Shown here piece by piece: positions 25,241 to 35,748 of a stretch of DNA of 61,366 bases. Position numbers and translations under genes: made by a program. Position 1 is the stretch's first letter. Each line of letters opens with the position of its first letter. The notes below the pieces were generated by a model that saw nothing but the letters and a program-made list of their open reading frames with translations, had not been told where the DNA came from and did no database searches. The DNA is from Microtetraspora sp. NBRC 16547. GTDB lineage: Bacteria > Actinomycetota > Actinomycetes > Streptosporangiales > Streptosporangiaceae. The stretch spans positions 1 to 61,366 of the forward strand of contig NZ_BSSE01000036.1 of the NCBI RefSeq assembly GCF_030268965.1, given 5' to 3'.

Positions 25241-25540
25241 TCACGGGACCGGCTGAACCGGGTCGGGGTCGTCGCGGTCACGGCGTCCTTCGCCCAGGTC
25301 GCGAACGAGAGCCGATGTGACGTCGTACGCGGTCGCGTTGAGACGGCTCACGAACCCGCTGATCAGGTTCAGCTGGTCGTCGTCGTAATCCTCGGCTATG
25401 GCCGAGAAGGCCGACTCCACCCGCGCGAAGATGTCCTCCAGCGCCGCCTCGTGACGTCCTGTCGAGCGCACCAACACTTTACGGCGGTCGGCGGTGTCAC
25501 GATGACGCTCGACGAAGCCGCCGGGGCCGCGGCGCGAACC
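25241..25540 (-). pseudogene. MarR-family regulator, C-terminal remnant
   Basis: The frame reads GPGGFVERHRDTADRRKVLV, the wing of a MarR-type winged helix ('R.dp.DrR...v.lT..G'), followed by 'TGRHEAALEDIFARVESAF', the dimerisation helix typical of the end of the protein. The recognition helix and everything N-terminal to it are absent, and an in-frame stop lies just before the wing. A 78-codon open frame starting at a GTG remains, but it cannot bind DNA as a MarR protein. It precedes the PAP2 gene on the same strand. Confidence 0.65.
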
Positions 25541-25546
25541 GCGTCA

Positions 25547-25580
25547 AGATCCCCGCAGCCCGCTGAGGACATGCGGGGAT
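25547..25580 (-). terminator. Hairpin terminator of the aminotransferase gene
   Basis: Perfect 10-bp stem GATCCCCGCA (25547-25556) with TGCGGGGATC (25571-25580), 14-base loop, ten bases after the aminotransferase stop on the minus strand; on that strand a short T-containing stretch (cttgac) follows. Confidence 0.65.
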
Positions 25581-25590
25581 CCGCCGGATA

Positions 25591-26652
25591 TCAGGCGCCG
25601 AACGCCTCGGCGGCGGCGAGGAAGACGTCGTTGGCCCCCTGGTCGCCGATCGAGACGCGCGCCCCCTCGGTGCCGAAGGGCCGCACGGCCACGCCGTACC
25701 CGGCGCAGAACTCGGCGAACTCCGGAGTCCGGTCGCCCAGGCGCATCCAGACGAAGTTGGCCTCGGTCGGGGGGATCGTCCAGCCCTGGGCGATCAGCGC
25801 CTCCCGGACCCGGTCCCGCTCCTTGACCACGGTCTCGACCCGCTCCAGGAGCTCGTCCTCGGCCCTGAGGGACGCGATCGCGGCGGCCTGGGCGATCGCG
25901 TTGACCGCGAACGGCACCGCGGTCTTACGCACGGCGGCGGCCACGGGCTCGTGGCCGATCAGGTAGCCCACGCGCAGCCCGGCCAGGCCGTACGCCTTGG
26001 AGAACGTGCGCAGGACGGCCACGTTCGGGCGGTCGCGATACAGCAGGCCGTCGGGGACGTCCTCGTCGCGGACGTACTCGCAGTACGCCTCGTCGATGAT
26101 CACCAGTACGTCGCCGGGCACACGGTCGAGGAACTCGGCCAGCTCGGCCGAGCGGTTGACCGTACCGGTCGGGTTGTTCGGGTTGCAGACGAAGATCAGG
26201 CGGGTCGCGTCAGTGATCGCCGCGGCCATGGCGTCGAGGTCGTGCGTCTCGTCCGTGAGCGGCACCTGGACCGAGGTCATCCCGGCCAGGTCCGCGAGCA
26301 TGGGGTAGGCCTCGAAGGACCGCCACGCGTAGATCGCCTCGGCGCCCGGCTCGGCGACGGTCTCGAAGATCTGCTGCGCCACTGCGACCGATCCTCCGCC
26401 CAGCGCGACATGCTCCTGCGGCACGGCGAAGCGCTCGGCGAGGGCCTCGGTGAGGGCGGTCGCGCCAGGGTCGGGGTAGCGGTGGATCCGCGCGGCGGCC
26501 TCGGCGATCGCCTCCCGCACGCTCGGCAGCGGCCCGAACGGGCTCTCGTTGGAGGACAGCTTGAACGACCTGCCGTCAGGGGCGACCACGGCCTTGCCCG
26601 GCTTGTACGGGGGCATGGTGTCGAGTACGGCCCGGAAGCGCGGCGTCGACAT
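25591..26652 (-). CDS. hisC: HisC-type aminotransferase, probably aromatic
   Basis: A 353-residue class I/II PLP-dependent aminotransferase of the histidinol-phosphate type. Landmarks: '[20 protein letters not shown]' (N-terminal HisC signature), 'NPNNPTGT', '[10 protein letters not shown]', the PLP lysine in '[15 protein letters not shown]', and the arginine motif '[13 protein letters not shown]' near the end. The next gene upstream on the same strand is HPPD, which uses 4-hydroxyphenylpyruvate; an aromatic aminotransferase making that substrate from tyrosine fits better than histidine synthesis, as no other his gene is near. GGAGGA precedes the ATG. A terminator separates it from HPPD, so it may have its own promoter. 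Confidence 0.85.
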   Translation of the reverse strand: MSTPRFRAVLDTMPPYKPGKAVVAPDGRSFKLSSNESPFGPLPSVREAIAEAAARIHRYPDPGATALTEALAERFAVPQEHVALGGGSVAVAQQIFETVAEPGAEAIYAWRSFEAYPMLADLAGMTSVQVPLTDETHDLDAMAAAITDATRLIFVCNPNNPTGTVNRSAELAEFLDRVPGDVLVIIDEAYCEYVRDEDVPDGLLYRDRPNVAVLRTFSKAYGLAGLRVGYLIGHEPVAAAVRKTAVPFAVNAIAQAAAIASLRAEDELLERVETVVKERDRVREALIAQGWTIPPTEANFVWMRLGDRTPEFAEFCAGYGVAVRPFGTEGARVSIGDQGANDVFLAAAEAFGA

Positions 26653-26769
26653 TTCTTCTCGTCCTCCTCGGATCAGCCGGTTTCGTGCGCGTACGCGGTG
26701 CGTGCCACGGCGATCGTGGCGATGGGCTCGCTCACCTGCCGGCGGCGCGCCATCGGTTCCTGCCGGAGG

Positions 26770-26799
26770 CCGGCCGCTGTCGGTGTCGGCAGCGGCCGG
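26770..26799 (-). terminator. Hairpin terminator after the HPPD gene
   Basis: Perfect 10-bp stem CCGGCCGCTG (26770-26779) with CAGCGGCCGG (26790-26799), 10-base loop, 27 bases past the HPPD stop on the minus strand. Confidence 0.6.
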
Positions 26800-26825
26800 A
26801 CCGGCCTGGCGAGCCCGGACGGCGG

Positions 26826-28280
<1,455 letters not shown>

Positions 28281-28302
28281 CTACACGGAGGTCAGTGCGT
28301 CA

Positions 28303-28977
28303 TCACAGCGGATGCTTGCACGGGCTTCCGCCGCACATGTTGCCGCCTCCGCCGCCGCCCGGAGCGGGAACGAAGCTGCTGTACGGCATGACGGTGCCGT
28401 TGGGCATGACGATGTCGGTGGCGGCGGCATCGTTGTTGCTCTGCGCGATGGCGCGGTAGATGTCCCAGACCTTCTTGGCGAACGCGAAGACCTGACCCCA
28501 GTCGATGCCGTTGTTCCAGTGGACGATCTGCACGGCGTAGGTCCGGGAGGCGATGTCCGGCGACACCTGGCCGCCCCAGTTCTCGGTGCGGCTCGAATAG
28601 CCGAAGGCGGTGCCGTTGACACCCCAGCAGTCGCCTCCCACCTCGGCCAGGGCGCCGCCGTCACGGTCCATGAGCACGGCCTTGGCGCACAGGCGGACGC
28701 CGGTGAGCCACACGCCTGACTCGACGGTCGACACACCCCGGACGGTGCCGTCGTTGTAGACCTCCACCGTGGTGTCGATGGTCTTGTTCCGGTTGTTGTT
28801 GTGCCAGGAATGCTGGCTGTTCTGGGCGACGAGGGTGGCCGCGTGTGCCGCCGGCGCGACCAGGCCCAGCCCGGCCAGTGCCGTCACCATGGCCAGTAAG
28901 CCGCCGAGCAGCCTCCTGGCCATGGCATTCATGCCGGTGTGAAGGATCGGGACGTTTTGCGGAGCGGGGGATCGCAT
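28303..28977 (-). CDS. Secreted protein with Gly-rich, Cys-containing tail
   Basis: A 224-residue exported protein that I do not recognise. The signal peptide has a long n-region (about 20 residues) followed by LLGGLLAMVTALAGLGLV and an AHA-A cleavage site. The mature protein is rich in Asn and Trp (QHSWHNNNRNKT, 'ENWGGQVS', 'IVHWNNGIDWGQVF') with beta-strand pattern, then a helix and a tail of six glycines ending NMCGGSPCKHPL, with two cysteines five residues apart. GGGAG precedes the ATG at 28977. It is divergent from a LuxR regulator across 105 bases that hold a large inverted repeat, so that regulator probably controls it. Confidence 0.65.
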   Translation of the reverse strand: MRSPAPQNVPILHTGMNAMARRLLGGLLAMVTALAGLGLVAPAAHAATLVAQNSQHSWHNNNRNKTIDTTVEVYNDGTVRGVSTVESGVWLTGVRLCAKAVLMDRDGGALAEVGGDCWGVNGTAFGYSSRTENWGGQVSPDIASRTYAVQIVHWNNGIDWGQVFAFAKKVWDIYRAIAQSNNDAAATDIVMPNGTVMPYSSFVPAPGGGGGGNMCGGSPCKHPL

Positions 28978-29002
28978 GGCTTTCTCCCTTGTTCCGGAAG
29001 CG

Positions 29003-29051
29003 ATTTCCCCCACTATCAGGTTTCGTATTTCGTCGGCGCGATGGGGGAAAT
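29003..29051. promoter_or_regulatory. Inverted repeat between secreted gene and luxR-type gene
   Basis: ATTTCCCCCA (29003-29012) and TGGGGGAAAT (29042-29051) form a perfect 10-bp inverted repeat with a 29-base spacer, centred between two divergent genes. The AT-rich middle (TTTCGTATTTCG) can hold a promoter. It is a good candidate operator for the LuxR-type protein. Confidence 0.5.
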
Positions 29052-29082
29052 TACGTAGATCGCGTCCGCGTACCATGATCGT

Positions 29083-30147
29083 GTGACAGATTTGCGGGCA
29101 TCTGACGTCAAACGTCTGCTGGACGCGCTGCGCGAATGCGAACGCGTCCCCGCCGATGACGCGTTCCCGCAGGTGCTGGAGGTCGTCTCCACTGTGGTGG
29201 CCGCCGATATCGTCGCGATCAAGACGATCAACCCGTATGGCCGTCATTTCGACCACTACCTGCGCCCCCGGGTGGAAATCACGACTGATCTGGAAAACGC
29301 CCTGGACCGGTTGTTCTTTCAGCACCCGTTGCTGGGCCACGTACGCCAGACCGTCGGTGACGGCCGCTCGATCCGGCTCAGCGATGTGATCCCGCGCGGC
29401 GCCTGGCACGGCCAGGCGCTCTATCAGGAGTTCTACCGCCCGCAGGGCATCGAGCATCAGATGATGTGCGTTTTGAACACCTATCACGGCACGATCACCT
29501 GCATGGGCTTCAACCGCACCGGAGCCGACTTCAGCGACACCGATCGAGAGCTCCTGGAGCTGGCCCAGCCCTATCTGGCCGCCTTTCTGCGGGCGAGGCA
29601 CGCGACCGCCTGGCTGGAGGCGGCGCTGGCCAGCCTGGACGACATCGACGGCGCCGCCCACGGGCTGGTGCTCCTGGGGCGCCACGCGACGATCAAGACC
29701 ATGAACCGTGCCGCCCGCATGCTGCTGGCCGCGTACTTCAGCAGGCCCACCGGCGAGAATCGAACGCTGCCCGACGAGCTCGACGCCTGGCTGACCGCGC
29801 GGCGTCGGCCGGCCGACCCGACGATGCCCTACCTCGCCAGCGACTACGTGGTCGAGCAGGGCGGACGGCGCCTGACCATCCAGCTGTTCCCCTATGACGC
29901 CTGCGGGGCGCTGCTGCTCTCCGAATCCCCATCCCATCCCGGCGCCCCGTTGACCGCCCGCGAATCCGAGGTACTCTGGCTCGTCGCGCACGGCCGTACC
30001 AGCGTCCAGACCGCGCGCATCCTGCAGATCAGTCCCCGGACGGTGGAGAAGCACCTCGCCAACATCTACGCCAAACTCGGCGTGGCCAGCCGTACCGAAG
30101 CGGCCCTCCACCTCTTCGGCCAGCCCGGAACCTCCGGCCAGAGCTGA
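29083..30147 (+). CDS. LuxR-family transcriptional regulator
   Basis: A 354-residue regulator starting at GTG. The C-terminal 65 residues are a LuxR/FixJ helix-turn-helix: 'LTARESEVLWLVAHGRTSVQ' and 'ISPRTVEKHLANIYAKLGV'. The N-terminal 280 residues have GAF/PAS-like character (VVAADIVAIKTINPYG, 'VLNTYHGTITCMGFNRTGAD', 'LELAQPYLAAFLRARH'), as in actinobacterial regulators with a small-molecule sensing part. There is no receiver domain and no phospho-acceptor aspartate. It is divergent from the secreted Gly/Cys-tailed protein, with a long perfect inverted repeat between them. The effector is unknown. Confidence 0.85.
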   Translation: MTDLRASDVKRLLDALRECERVPADDAFPQVLEVVSTVVAADIVAIKTINPYGRHFDHYLRPRVEITTDLENALDRLFFQHPLLGHVRQTVGDGRSIRLSDVIPRGAWHGQALYQEFYRPQGIEHQMMCVLNTYHGTITCMGFNRTGADFSDTDRELLELAQPYLAAFLRARHATAWLEAALASLDDIDGAAHGLVLLGRHATIKTMNRAARMLLAAYFSRPTGENRTLPDELDAWLTARRRPADPTMPYLASDYVVEQGGRRLTIQLFPYDACGALLLSESPSHPGAPLTARESEVLWLVAHGRTSVQTARILQISPRTVEKHLANIYAKLGVASRTEAALHLFGQPGTSGQS

Positions 30148-30213
30148 GACCGTCGTCGACGCGGTGAGCCGGCGGTGAGTGTCCGGTGAGCCCTCCCCGG
30201 CAGGCTCTCTGCC

Positions 30214-31416
30214 ATGAAGAACCGCACCGTACTGATCTCCGGCGCCTCCGTCGCGGGCCCCGCGCTCGCCTACTGGCTCCACCGCCACGGCTTCACCCCC
30301 ACGATCGTGGAGCGCGCCCCGGCGCTGCGTGACGGCGGCTACGCCGTCGACTTCCGGGGCGAGGCGCACCTGTCTGTCCTGCGCCGCATGGGCATCCTGG
30401 ACGACGTCGAACGCGCCCGCACCGGCATGGGCTCGATGTCGTACGTCAACAGCGCGGGCAAGCCGCAGGCGAAGATGCCCGCCGACCTGTTCGCCGGGGA
30501 CGTCGAGATCCTCCGCGGCGACCTGGCCCGCATCCTCTACGACGCGACCAGGGAGCACACCGAGTACATCTTCGGCGACTCCATCGCCTCGCTCACCGAG
30601 GACGCCGACGGGGTGGCCGTCACCTTCGAACGCGGCGCGCCGCGGCGGTTCGACCTGGTCATCGGCGCGGACGGCCTGCACTCGACCACCCGCCGCCTGA
30701 CCTTCGGCCCCGAGAAGGACTACGTCAAGCATCTGGGCGTCTACTGCGCGATCTTCACCACCGCCAACCATCTCGGGCTCGACCACACCGGCCACGCGTA
30801 CCGGACCGCGAACAAGCTGGTGGCGATGTACAGCGCCCGCCACAACACCGAGGCCAAGGCCGTCTTCTACTTCGGCTCACCGGAGCTGGACCTGGACCGG
30901 CGGGACGTGGCGCGGCAGCAGGCCGTCCTCGCCGAGCACTTCACCGGCGGCGGCTGGCAGAGTGACCGGCTGCTGCACGACATGCGGCACGCGCCCGACT
31001 TCTACTTCGACTCGGTCGGCCAGGTGCGCATGGACGCCTGGACCCGAGGGCGGGTCGCCCTGGTCGGCGACGCCGCATACTGCCCGTCTTCCCTGTCGGG
31101 CATGGGTTCGGGCCTCGCCCTGGTCGGCGCGTACGTCCTGGCGGGTGAGCTGGCCGCGGCGCGCGGCGACCACCGCGTCGCGTTCGCCCGCTACGAGCAG
31201 GAGATGCGCGAGTACGTGGAGGGCTGCCAGAAGATGGGCGACGGCGTGGCCCAGCTCATGGTCCCGAGCAACCGCTTCCTGGCCTCGGTCCTCAACCACT
31301 ACTACAAGATCATGCCGTACCTGCCGGGGAAGAACATGGTCACCAAGATCGCCCGCAAGACCGCCGAGAACATAACGCTCCGCGACTACGCCGTTGACGA
31401 TGCCCGCTCACAGTAG
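30214..31416 (+). CDS. FAD-dependent monooxygenase (class A)
   Basis: A 400-residue flavoprotein hydroxylase. The dinucleotide site is 'VLISGASVAGPALAYWLHRH' (residues 5-24), the DG motif is 'FDLVIGADGLHSTTRRL' (about 151) and the GD motif is 'GRVALVGDAAYCPSSLSGMG' (about 280), all in the expected order. These enzymes add one oxygen atom to aromatic or polyketide-like substrates using NAD(P)H. It resembles the monooxygenase at 43524-44729 in layout and in many motifs. It is 66 bases downstream of the LuxR-type regulator on the same strand, so it may be a target or partner. The substrate cannot be told. Confidence 0.88.
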   Translation: MKNRTVLISGASVAGPALAYWLHRHGFTPTIVERAPALRDGGYAVDFRGEAHLSVLRRMGILDDVERARTGMGSMSYVNSAGKPQAKMPADLFAGDVEILRGDLARILYDATREHTEYIFGDSIASLTEDADGVAVTFERGAPRRFDLVIGADGLHSTTRRLTFGPEKDYVKHLGVYCAIFTTANHLGLDHTGHAYRTANKLVAMYSARHNTEAKAVFYFGSPELDLDRRDVARQQAVLAEHFTGGGWQSDRLLHDMRHAPDFYFDSVGQVRMDAWTRGRVALVGDAAYCPSSLSGMGSGLALVGAYVLAGELAAARGDHRVAFARYEQEMREYVEGCQKMGDGVAQLMVPSNRFLASVLNHYYKIMPYLPGKNMVTKIARKTAENITLRDYAVDDARSQ

Positions 31417-31576
31417 GAGGCCACCGTTCTTCGGCGGTCTGCTTCGTGGCAGGCCCCGCGGGTGCCGGTTGATCCCGCTGGCTGGTGCAGCTTCACGTAC
31501 CGACTTGGGAACACGCCTTCTCCGGCGTGCGCACGGTCGCGCGTCCGCGAGATCGACGCGTGACGCTCCGCGCGAC

Positions 31577-32107
31577 CTAAGGGATCAGTGTCGCGTAGTG
31601 CCGTTGGAGGGCCTGCTGATCCTGGGGCGACCAGGGCAGGCTCCGGCCGCTGAGATACGCCTCGAGCATGTCGAGCACGTGGTGCCATCCCGCGCCGTTG
31701 CGGGCCAGGATGGTGATCGGATCGTCTCCCGCCGCGATACTCTCCGCCGCCGCGCGTACGTCGTCTATGGGCAGGCGGTGGTTGAAGGTGAGCAGAGAGC
31801 CGGTGTCGGTCGCCTGGAGCCGCCAGGTGACGACGGCGCCGGGGTTGACGTCCTCGAAGTAGGTGTGCTCGAACAGGTGCGGCGGCTCCACCCGCAACAC
31901 GCGGTCCTCAACGCGGTGGCCGCCCTGGTGATGCGAGACGAACCGCCCGCCGGGTTGGAGGTCCAGTTCGGTGCGCGCCCCGCCCCAGCGCTCGATCTCC
32001 GCCGGGTCGGTGACCGCGCGCCAGGCGGCGTCCACAGGCCGCGCCAGGCGGCGTTCGTACCGGAAGACGACCTGTTCGCCGTCACGCTCTATGGTGCCGT
32101 CCGTCAT
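31577..32107 (-). CDS. SRPBCC / AHSA1-type protein
   Basis: A 176-residue START-like protein. The family signature at the N-terminus is 'RRLARPVDAAWRAVTDPAEI' followed by 'ERWGGARTELDLQPGGRFV', then 'VLRVEPPHLFEHTYFED' and 'TWRLQATDTGSLLTFNHRL', and a closing amphipathic helix 'GWHHVLDMLEAYL'. These proteins bind hydrophobic ligands in a deep pocket and often act in stress or metabolite turnover. I prefer the ATG at 32107 with GAGGAG upstream over the GTG directly before it. It faces the monooxygenase gene tail to tail and shares no operon. Confidence 0.85.
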   Translation of the reverse strand: MTDGTIERDGEQVVFRYERRLARPVDAAWRAVTDPAEIERWGGARTELDLQPGGRFVSHHQGGHRVEDRVLRVEPPHLFEHTYFEDVNPGAVVTWRLQATDTGSLLTFNHRLPIDDVRAAAESIAAGDDPITILARNGAGWHHVLDMLEAYLSGRSLPWSPQDQQALQRHYATLIP

Positions 32108-32452
32108 CACTGCTCCTCGTCGTCGAGATGGGCTCGCCGCCCGCGAGTGCCGTACGTACCTGACCAGCGGCTACCGTACGCGAGGGGCCGGGCTCACATC
32201 GGGCCGCCACACCAGGTCGGCGGGGCGAGGTGACCGGCCGCCACCTCGTACGCGGCGCGGGCCGGCAGGCGAGTCGAGTCGGCTACCCCACACGGCCTTG
32301 GCGAGGATGGCGCCCAGCCCCGGCGTATTCCAGACGGTCTATTTCGGGCATCGCCATAAAGTGGGCATGAAGGCACGGCGGGTGCCGTGCGGGCACTTCG
32401 GATCGACGAGCCACTCGAACGTGCCGGAGATCCGCGTTCATAGGGGTCGGCC
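32108..32452 (+). promoter_or_regulatory. Aconitase upstream region
   Basis: A 345-base gap with no established gene. The main item is a 29-codon open frame (32367-32456) whose stop overlaps the aconitase start codon; it is described separately. Apart from this nothing distinctive is visible. Confidence 0.3.
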
Positions 32453-32456
32453 ATGA
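32367..32456 (+). CDS. Possible 29-codon upstream ORF overlapping the aconitase start
   Basis: An ATG frame encoding MKARRVPCGHFGSTSHSNV and ten more residues, whose TGA overlaps the aconitase ATG (ATGA). AAAGTGGGC stands just before its start, a poor ribosome site. The position would couple its translation to that of aconitase. No family similarity is seen, so it may be chance. Confidence 0.25.
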   Translation: MKARRVPCGHFGSTSHSNVPEIRVHRGRP

Positions 32457-34438
32457 CCGGACTCAACGTCGCTCAGAAATTGATCAGCACCCACCTCGTG
32501 GACGGTGTGATGACACCCGGGGAGGAGATCGGGCTGCGCATCGACCAGACCCTGACGCAGGACGCGACGGGGACGATGGTGATGCTGGAGCTGGAGGCGC
32601 TCGGTTTGGATCGGGTTCGCACCCGGACGTCGGTGCAGTACGTCGATCACAACCTGTTGCAGACCGACGAGCGGAACATGGCCGATCATCTGTTCCTGCG
32701 TTCGGCCTGCCACCGCTTCGGAGTGTGGTACTCCAAGCCCGGTAACGGCGTGTCGCATCCCACGCACATGCAGCGCTTCGGAGTCCCGGGCGCGTCGATG
32801 GTCGGCTCTGACTCCCACACCTGTGCCGCCGGATCGCTGGGCATGCTCGCCATCGGTGTGGGCGGCCTGGAAGTCGCCATGGCGATGGCGGGGCAACCGC
32901 TGTACGTGACGATGCCCGAGATCTGGGGAGTGCGCCTGACCGGCACGCTCCCGCCGTGGGTGTCGGCCAAGGACGTGATCTTGGAGATGCTGCGCCGTCA
33001 CGGTGTCAAAGGCGGGGTGGGTCGGGTCATCGAGTACTACGGACCGGGGCTGGCCGCGCTGTCGGCGATGGACCGGCACGTCATCGCGAACATGGGCGCG
33101 GAGCTCGGCGCGACGACGACCGTGTTTCCCGCCGACGACCAGGTGCGCGCGTTCCTCGCCGCCGAGGGGCGAGCCGGCGACTTCGTCGAGATCCTTCCCG
33201 ATCCCGACGCTCGCTACGACGTTCACGAGGAGATCGACCTGTCGGTCCTGGAACCACTGATCGCCGCGCCCACCTCGCCGGGAAACGTCGTCCCGGTACG
33301 CCAGGTCGCCGGCGAGGACGTCCATCAGGTGGTGATCGGGTCCTCGGCCAACCCGGGATTGCGGGATTTCGCGATCGTCGCCGCCATCCTGGCCGGCCGT
33401 CAGACGCATCCCCAGGTGTCGGTGGACATCAATCCGACCTCGCGGGAGACCCTCGCCGACCTCACCCGCATGGGGGCCACCCTCGACCTGATCAAGGCCG
33501 GTGCGCGGCTGCACCAGGCCGGATGCATGGGATGTATCGGCATGGGGCAGGCGCCCGCGGTCGGCCGCAACAGCCTGCGGACCATGCCGCGTAACTTCCC
33601 GGGCCGCTCCGGCACGAAGGAGGACTCGGTGTGGCTGTGCTCTCCGGAGACGGCGGCGGCCGCCGCGCTGACCGGACGCATCACGGACCCGAGAACGCTG
33701 CCTGACCTGCTGGGGATCGAGTATCCCGTTGTCACCTTGCCCGAGCGGTCCGCCGTTCCCGAGGGCATGTTCGAGCCGCCGCTGGCCCCTGCCGAGGCGC
33801 GGCGGGTCGAGTTGGTCAAGGCGTCCAGCATCGGGACGCTGCCCGACTTCGATCCGTTGCCGGACCGGCTGTGCGGCCCTGTCCTGATCAAAGTGGGCGA
33901 TGACGTCTCCACCGACGAGATCCTGCCTGCGGGGGCCCGTGTCCTGCCCTTCCGCAGTGACATCGCACGGCTGGCCGAGTTCACCTTCGGCCAGATCGAC
34001 GAGGGCTACGCCGCACGGGCACATCAGACCGGCCGGCATGTCATCGTCGCCGGAGCCAACTATGGGCAGGGGTCGTCTCGCGAACACGCTGTGATAGCAC
34101 CTCGCTACCTCGGCCTGCGCGCGGTGATCGCGAAATCCTACGCGCGCATCCACTGGCAGAACCTCGCCAACTTCGGCGTACTGGCCCTGGAGTTCGCCGA
34201 CCCGGCGGACTACGACCGCATCGGCGAGGGCGACGAGCTGTCGCTGGAGGACCTGCGGGCCGCTTTGGAAAGGGGCGGAGAGATCGTCGTGCGCGACGTG
34301 ACCACGGGTGCCGCTTTCGCCGCTCGCCACAGCCTGTCATCCCGTCAGGTCGCGATGGTGCTCGCCGGCGGGCACATTCCCCTGATCAGGATGCGGGCAT
34401 CCGGGGATGCGCCGGATGTTCGGTCGTCCGCTCGCTGA
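32453..34438 (+). CDS. Aconitate hydratase, Aquifex type
   Basis: A 661-residue aconitase-family enzyme, shorter than the 900-residue AcnA and close to the 'putative, Aquifex type' group. The iron-sulfur cysteines are visible: one in 'GSDSHTCAAGSLGML' (about residue 125) and two in 'QAGCMGCIGMGQAP' (about 359 and 362). The swivel domain begins with 'GDDVSTDEILPAG' and contains 'GANYGQGSSREHAVIAPRYL', as expected. It should isomerise citrate to isocitrate or a related hydroxy-acid; homoaconitate or methylaconitate cannot be excluded. A short upstream ORF overlaps its ATG. Confidence 0.88.
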   Translation: MTGLNVAQKLISTHLVDGVMTPGEEIGLRIDQTLTQDATGTMVMLELEALGLDRVRTRTSVQYVDHNLLQTDERNMADHLFLRSACHRFGVWYSKPGNGVSHPTHMQRFGVPGASMVGSDSHTCAAGSLGMLAIGVGGLEVAMAMAGQPLYVTMPEIWGVRLTGTLPPWVSAKDVILEMLRRHGVKGGVGRVIEYYGPGLAALSAMDRHVIANMGAELGATTTVFPADDQVRAFLAAEGRAGDFVEILPDPDARYDVHEEIDLSVLEPLIAAPTSPGNVVPVRQVAGEDVHQVVIGSSANPGLRDFAIVAAILAGRQTHPQVSVDINPTSRETLADLTRMGATLDLIKAGARLHQAGCMGCIGMGQAPAVGRNSLRTMPRNFPGRSGTKEDSVWLCSPETAAAAALTGRITDPRTLPDLLGIEYPVVTLPERSAVPEGMFEPPLAPAEARRVELVKASSIGTLPDFDPLPDRLCGPVLIKVGDDVSTDEILPAGARVLPFRSDIARLAEFTFGQIDEGYAARAHQTGRHVIVAGANYGQGSSREHAVIAPRYLGLRAVIAKSYARIHWQNLANFGVLALEFADPADYDRIGEGDELSLEDLRAALERGGEIVVRDVTTGAAFAARHSLSSRQVAMVLAGGHIPLIRMRASGDAPDVRSSAR

Positions 34439-34461
34439 GGGCTCGGTCCTTCCTCCGATCT

Positions 34462-34640
34462 TTACTCCCAGGAGGCGACCGGGCCGCCCAGGATCGTCTG
34501 CCTGCCGCCCGCCGGCGTGGTCACCGTCGCCGGCGTACCGTCTCGCGGCGCGTGCAGCGTCTCGATTCGTGCGCGCGTCACCATCACGCTCCGCAGGCCG
34601 AGCCCGGGGGAGGCGCGGGCACTGCCCAGGGCCGGTGACC
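34462..34640 (-). pseudogene. Possible C-terminal fragment of an unknown gene
   Basis: On the minus strand an open frame ending in TAA at 34462 reads LGLRSVMVTRARIETLHAPR, then ends 'GGRQTILGGPVASWE'. It looks more protein-like than surrounding frames but has no start or upstream part; a hairpin interrupts it. I do not recognise it. The whole 34439-34755 gap otherwise holds only that hairpin and the promoter of the next gene. Confidence 0.25.
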
Positions 34641-34651
34641 CGGCCCTGGGC
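34624..34651. terminator. Perfect hairpin between aconitase and nitroreductase genes
   Basis: A 12-bp perfect stem, GCCCAGGGCCGG (34624-34635) and CCGGCCCTGGGC (34640-34651), with the 4-base loop TGAC. It is well placed to insulate the aconitase gene (ending 186 bases before) from the next operon. Confidence 0.6.
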
Positions 34652-34755
34652 GCCGTCGTACGCTACTGATTGAGCCTCTGACACAGCCGCGGCCGCTGAC
34701 GAGGCGGGACCGCCGTGTGACGCTTTGGCCTCATCTCCCCGGGAGGTGGTGGAGG

Positions 34756-35748
34756 ATGAACACCCGTTCCGCAGAAGAGATCAGCCACGCCGTTCACGTC
34801 GCCGTGGAGGCCGCGATCTGGGCGCCTTCCATACACAACACTCAGCCGTGGTCGTTCGCCGTCTCCGGTGACGAGATCAGTCTGCGGGCCGATCCCGATC
34901 GGCTGCTGCGGCTGGGCGATCCCGAGGGCCGCCAGATGCTCATCAGTTGCGGCGCGGCGCTGTTCAACGCGCGGCTCGCCCTGCGCGCGCTGGGTTACGA
35001 GCCGGTGGTGCGCGTCTTTCCCGAGCCCGAGCGTCGGGCGCTGGTCGCGACGATCAGGCTGGGCGCGAGTGTCCTGGTCGACGATGACACGCGGCTGTTG
35101 CACGCGCAGATCGAGCGCCGCCGCACCCACCGCGCGGGCTTCGCCGACGCCCCCGTCCTGGAGCGGCTGGTCGAGACGCTCGTCCGGAAGGCCGCGGCCG
35201 AAGGGGCGCGGCTGACGCCGATCCGCTCCGAGGCGGCCGTACGGGTCATCGCCGCGCTGACCAGCGCGGCCCAGGACGTCCAGTCGCAGGCCCGAGCGTT
35301 CACTCTGGAGCTGCTTCGCTGGGCCCGCCCGCCCGGCAGCGCGCGGCGGGACGGCGTGCCGGCGGAGGGGTATCCGCGCGCCGCACGGCATACATCCCCG
35401 CATTTCGCCCAGCGCGACTACGCCCACGGCCAGCCATGGGGCAATGACGCGGACCAGTTCACCTCGACCCATGCCGGTGTCGTCGCGGTGCTCACGACGC
35501 CCGGCGACTCCCGAGAAGAGTGGATCGCCGCCGGCCAGGGGCTGCAGAGCGCCCTCCTACACGCGTGCGCCGAGGGCGTGAGCGCGGCCGTCCACACCCA
35601 GGCGCTGGAGATGCGCCACCTCCGCGAGTTCCTGCGGGAAGAGCTGTGCTCGGGGGAGTACCCGCAGATGATCCTGAGGTTCGGGGTCACGCACGACGTC
35701 AGTCGAGGAGTACGCCGTTCAGTTCCCGAGGTGCTGGAGGGCGGCTGA
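34756..35748 (+). CDS. Acg-family nitroreductase-like flavoprotein
   Basis: A 330-residue member of the Acg subgroup of the nitroreductase fold (double-length, as in Mycobacterium Rv2032 and Rv3131). Signature 'AAIWAPSIHNTQPWSFAVSG' near residue 18 marks the FMN-site start of the first half, and 'AAGQGLQSALLHACAEGVSA' near 258 the second. Acg of mycobacteria binds FMN and may sequester it, lacking normal reductase activity. The ATG at 34756 has GGAGG five bases upstream. Its stop overlaps the USP gene by one base, and both families are DosR-regulon members in mycobacteria. A weak GGGAC half-site lies at 34706. Confidence 0.85.
   Translation: MNTRSAEEISHAVHVAVEAAIWAPSIHNTQPWSFAVSGDEISLRADPDRLLRLGDPEGRQMLISCGAALFNARLALRALGYEPVVRVFPEPERRALVATIRLGASVLVDDDTRLLHAQIERRRTHRAGFADAPVLERLVETLVRKAAAEGARLTPIRSEAAVRVIAALTSAAQDVQSQARAFTLELLRWARPPGSARRDGVPAEGYPRAARHTSPHFAQRDYAHGQPWGNDADQFTSTHAGVVAVLTTPGDSREEWIAAGQGLQSALLHACAEGVSAAVHTQALEMRHLREFLREELCSGEYPQMILRFGVTHDVSRGVRRSVPEVLEGG

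Noticed and set aside
28978-30843. Minus-strand continuation of the secreted protein frame
   Set aside because: It is antisense to the LuxR and monooxygenase genes; the protein begins at 28977 with a signal peptide and ribosome site.
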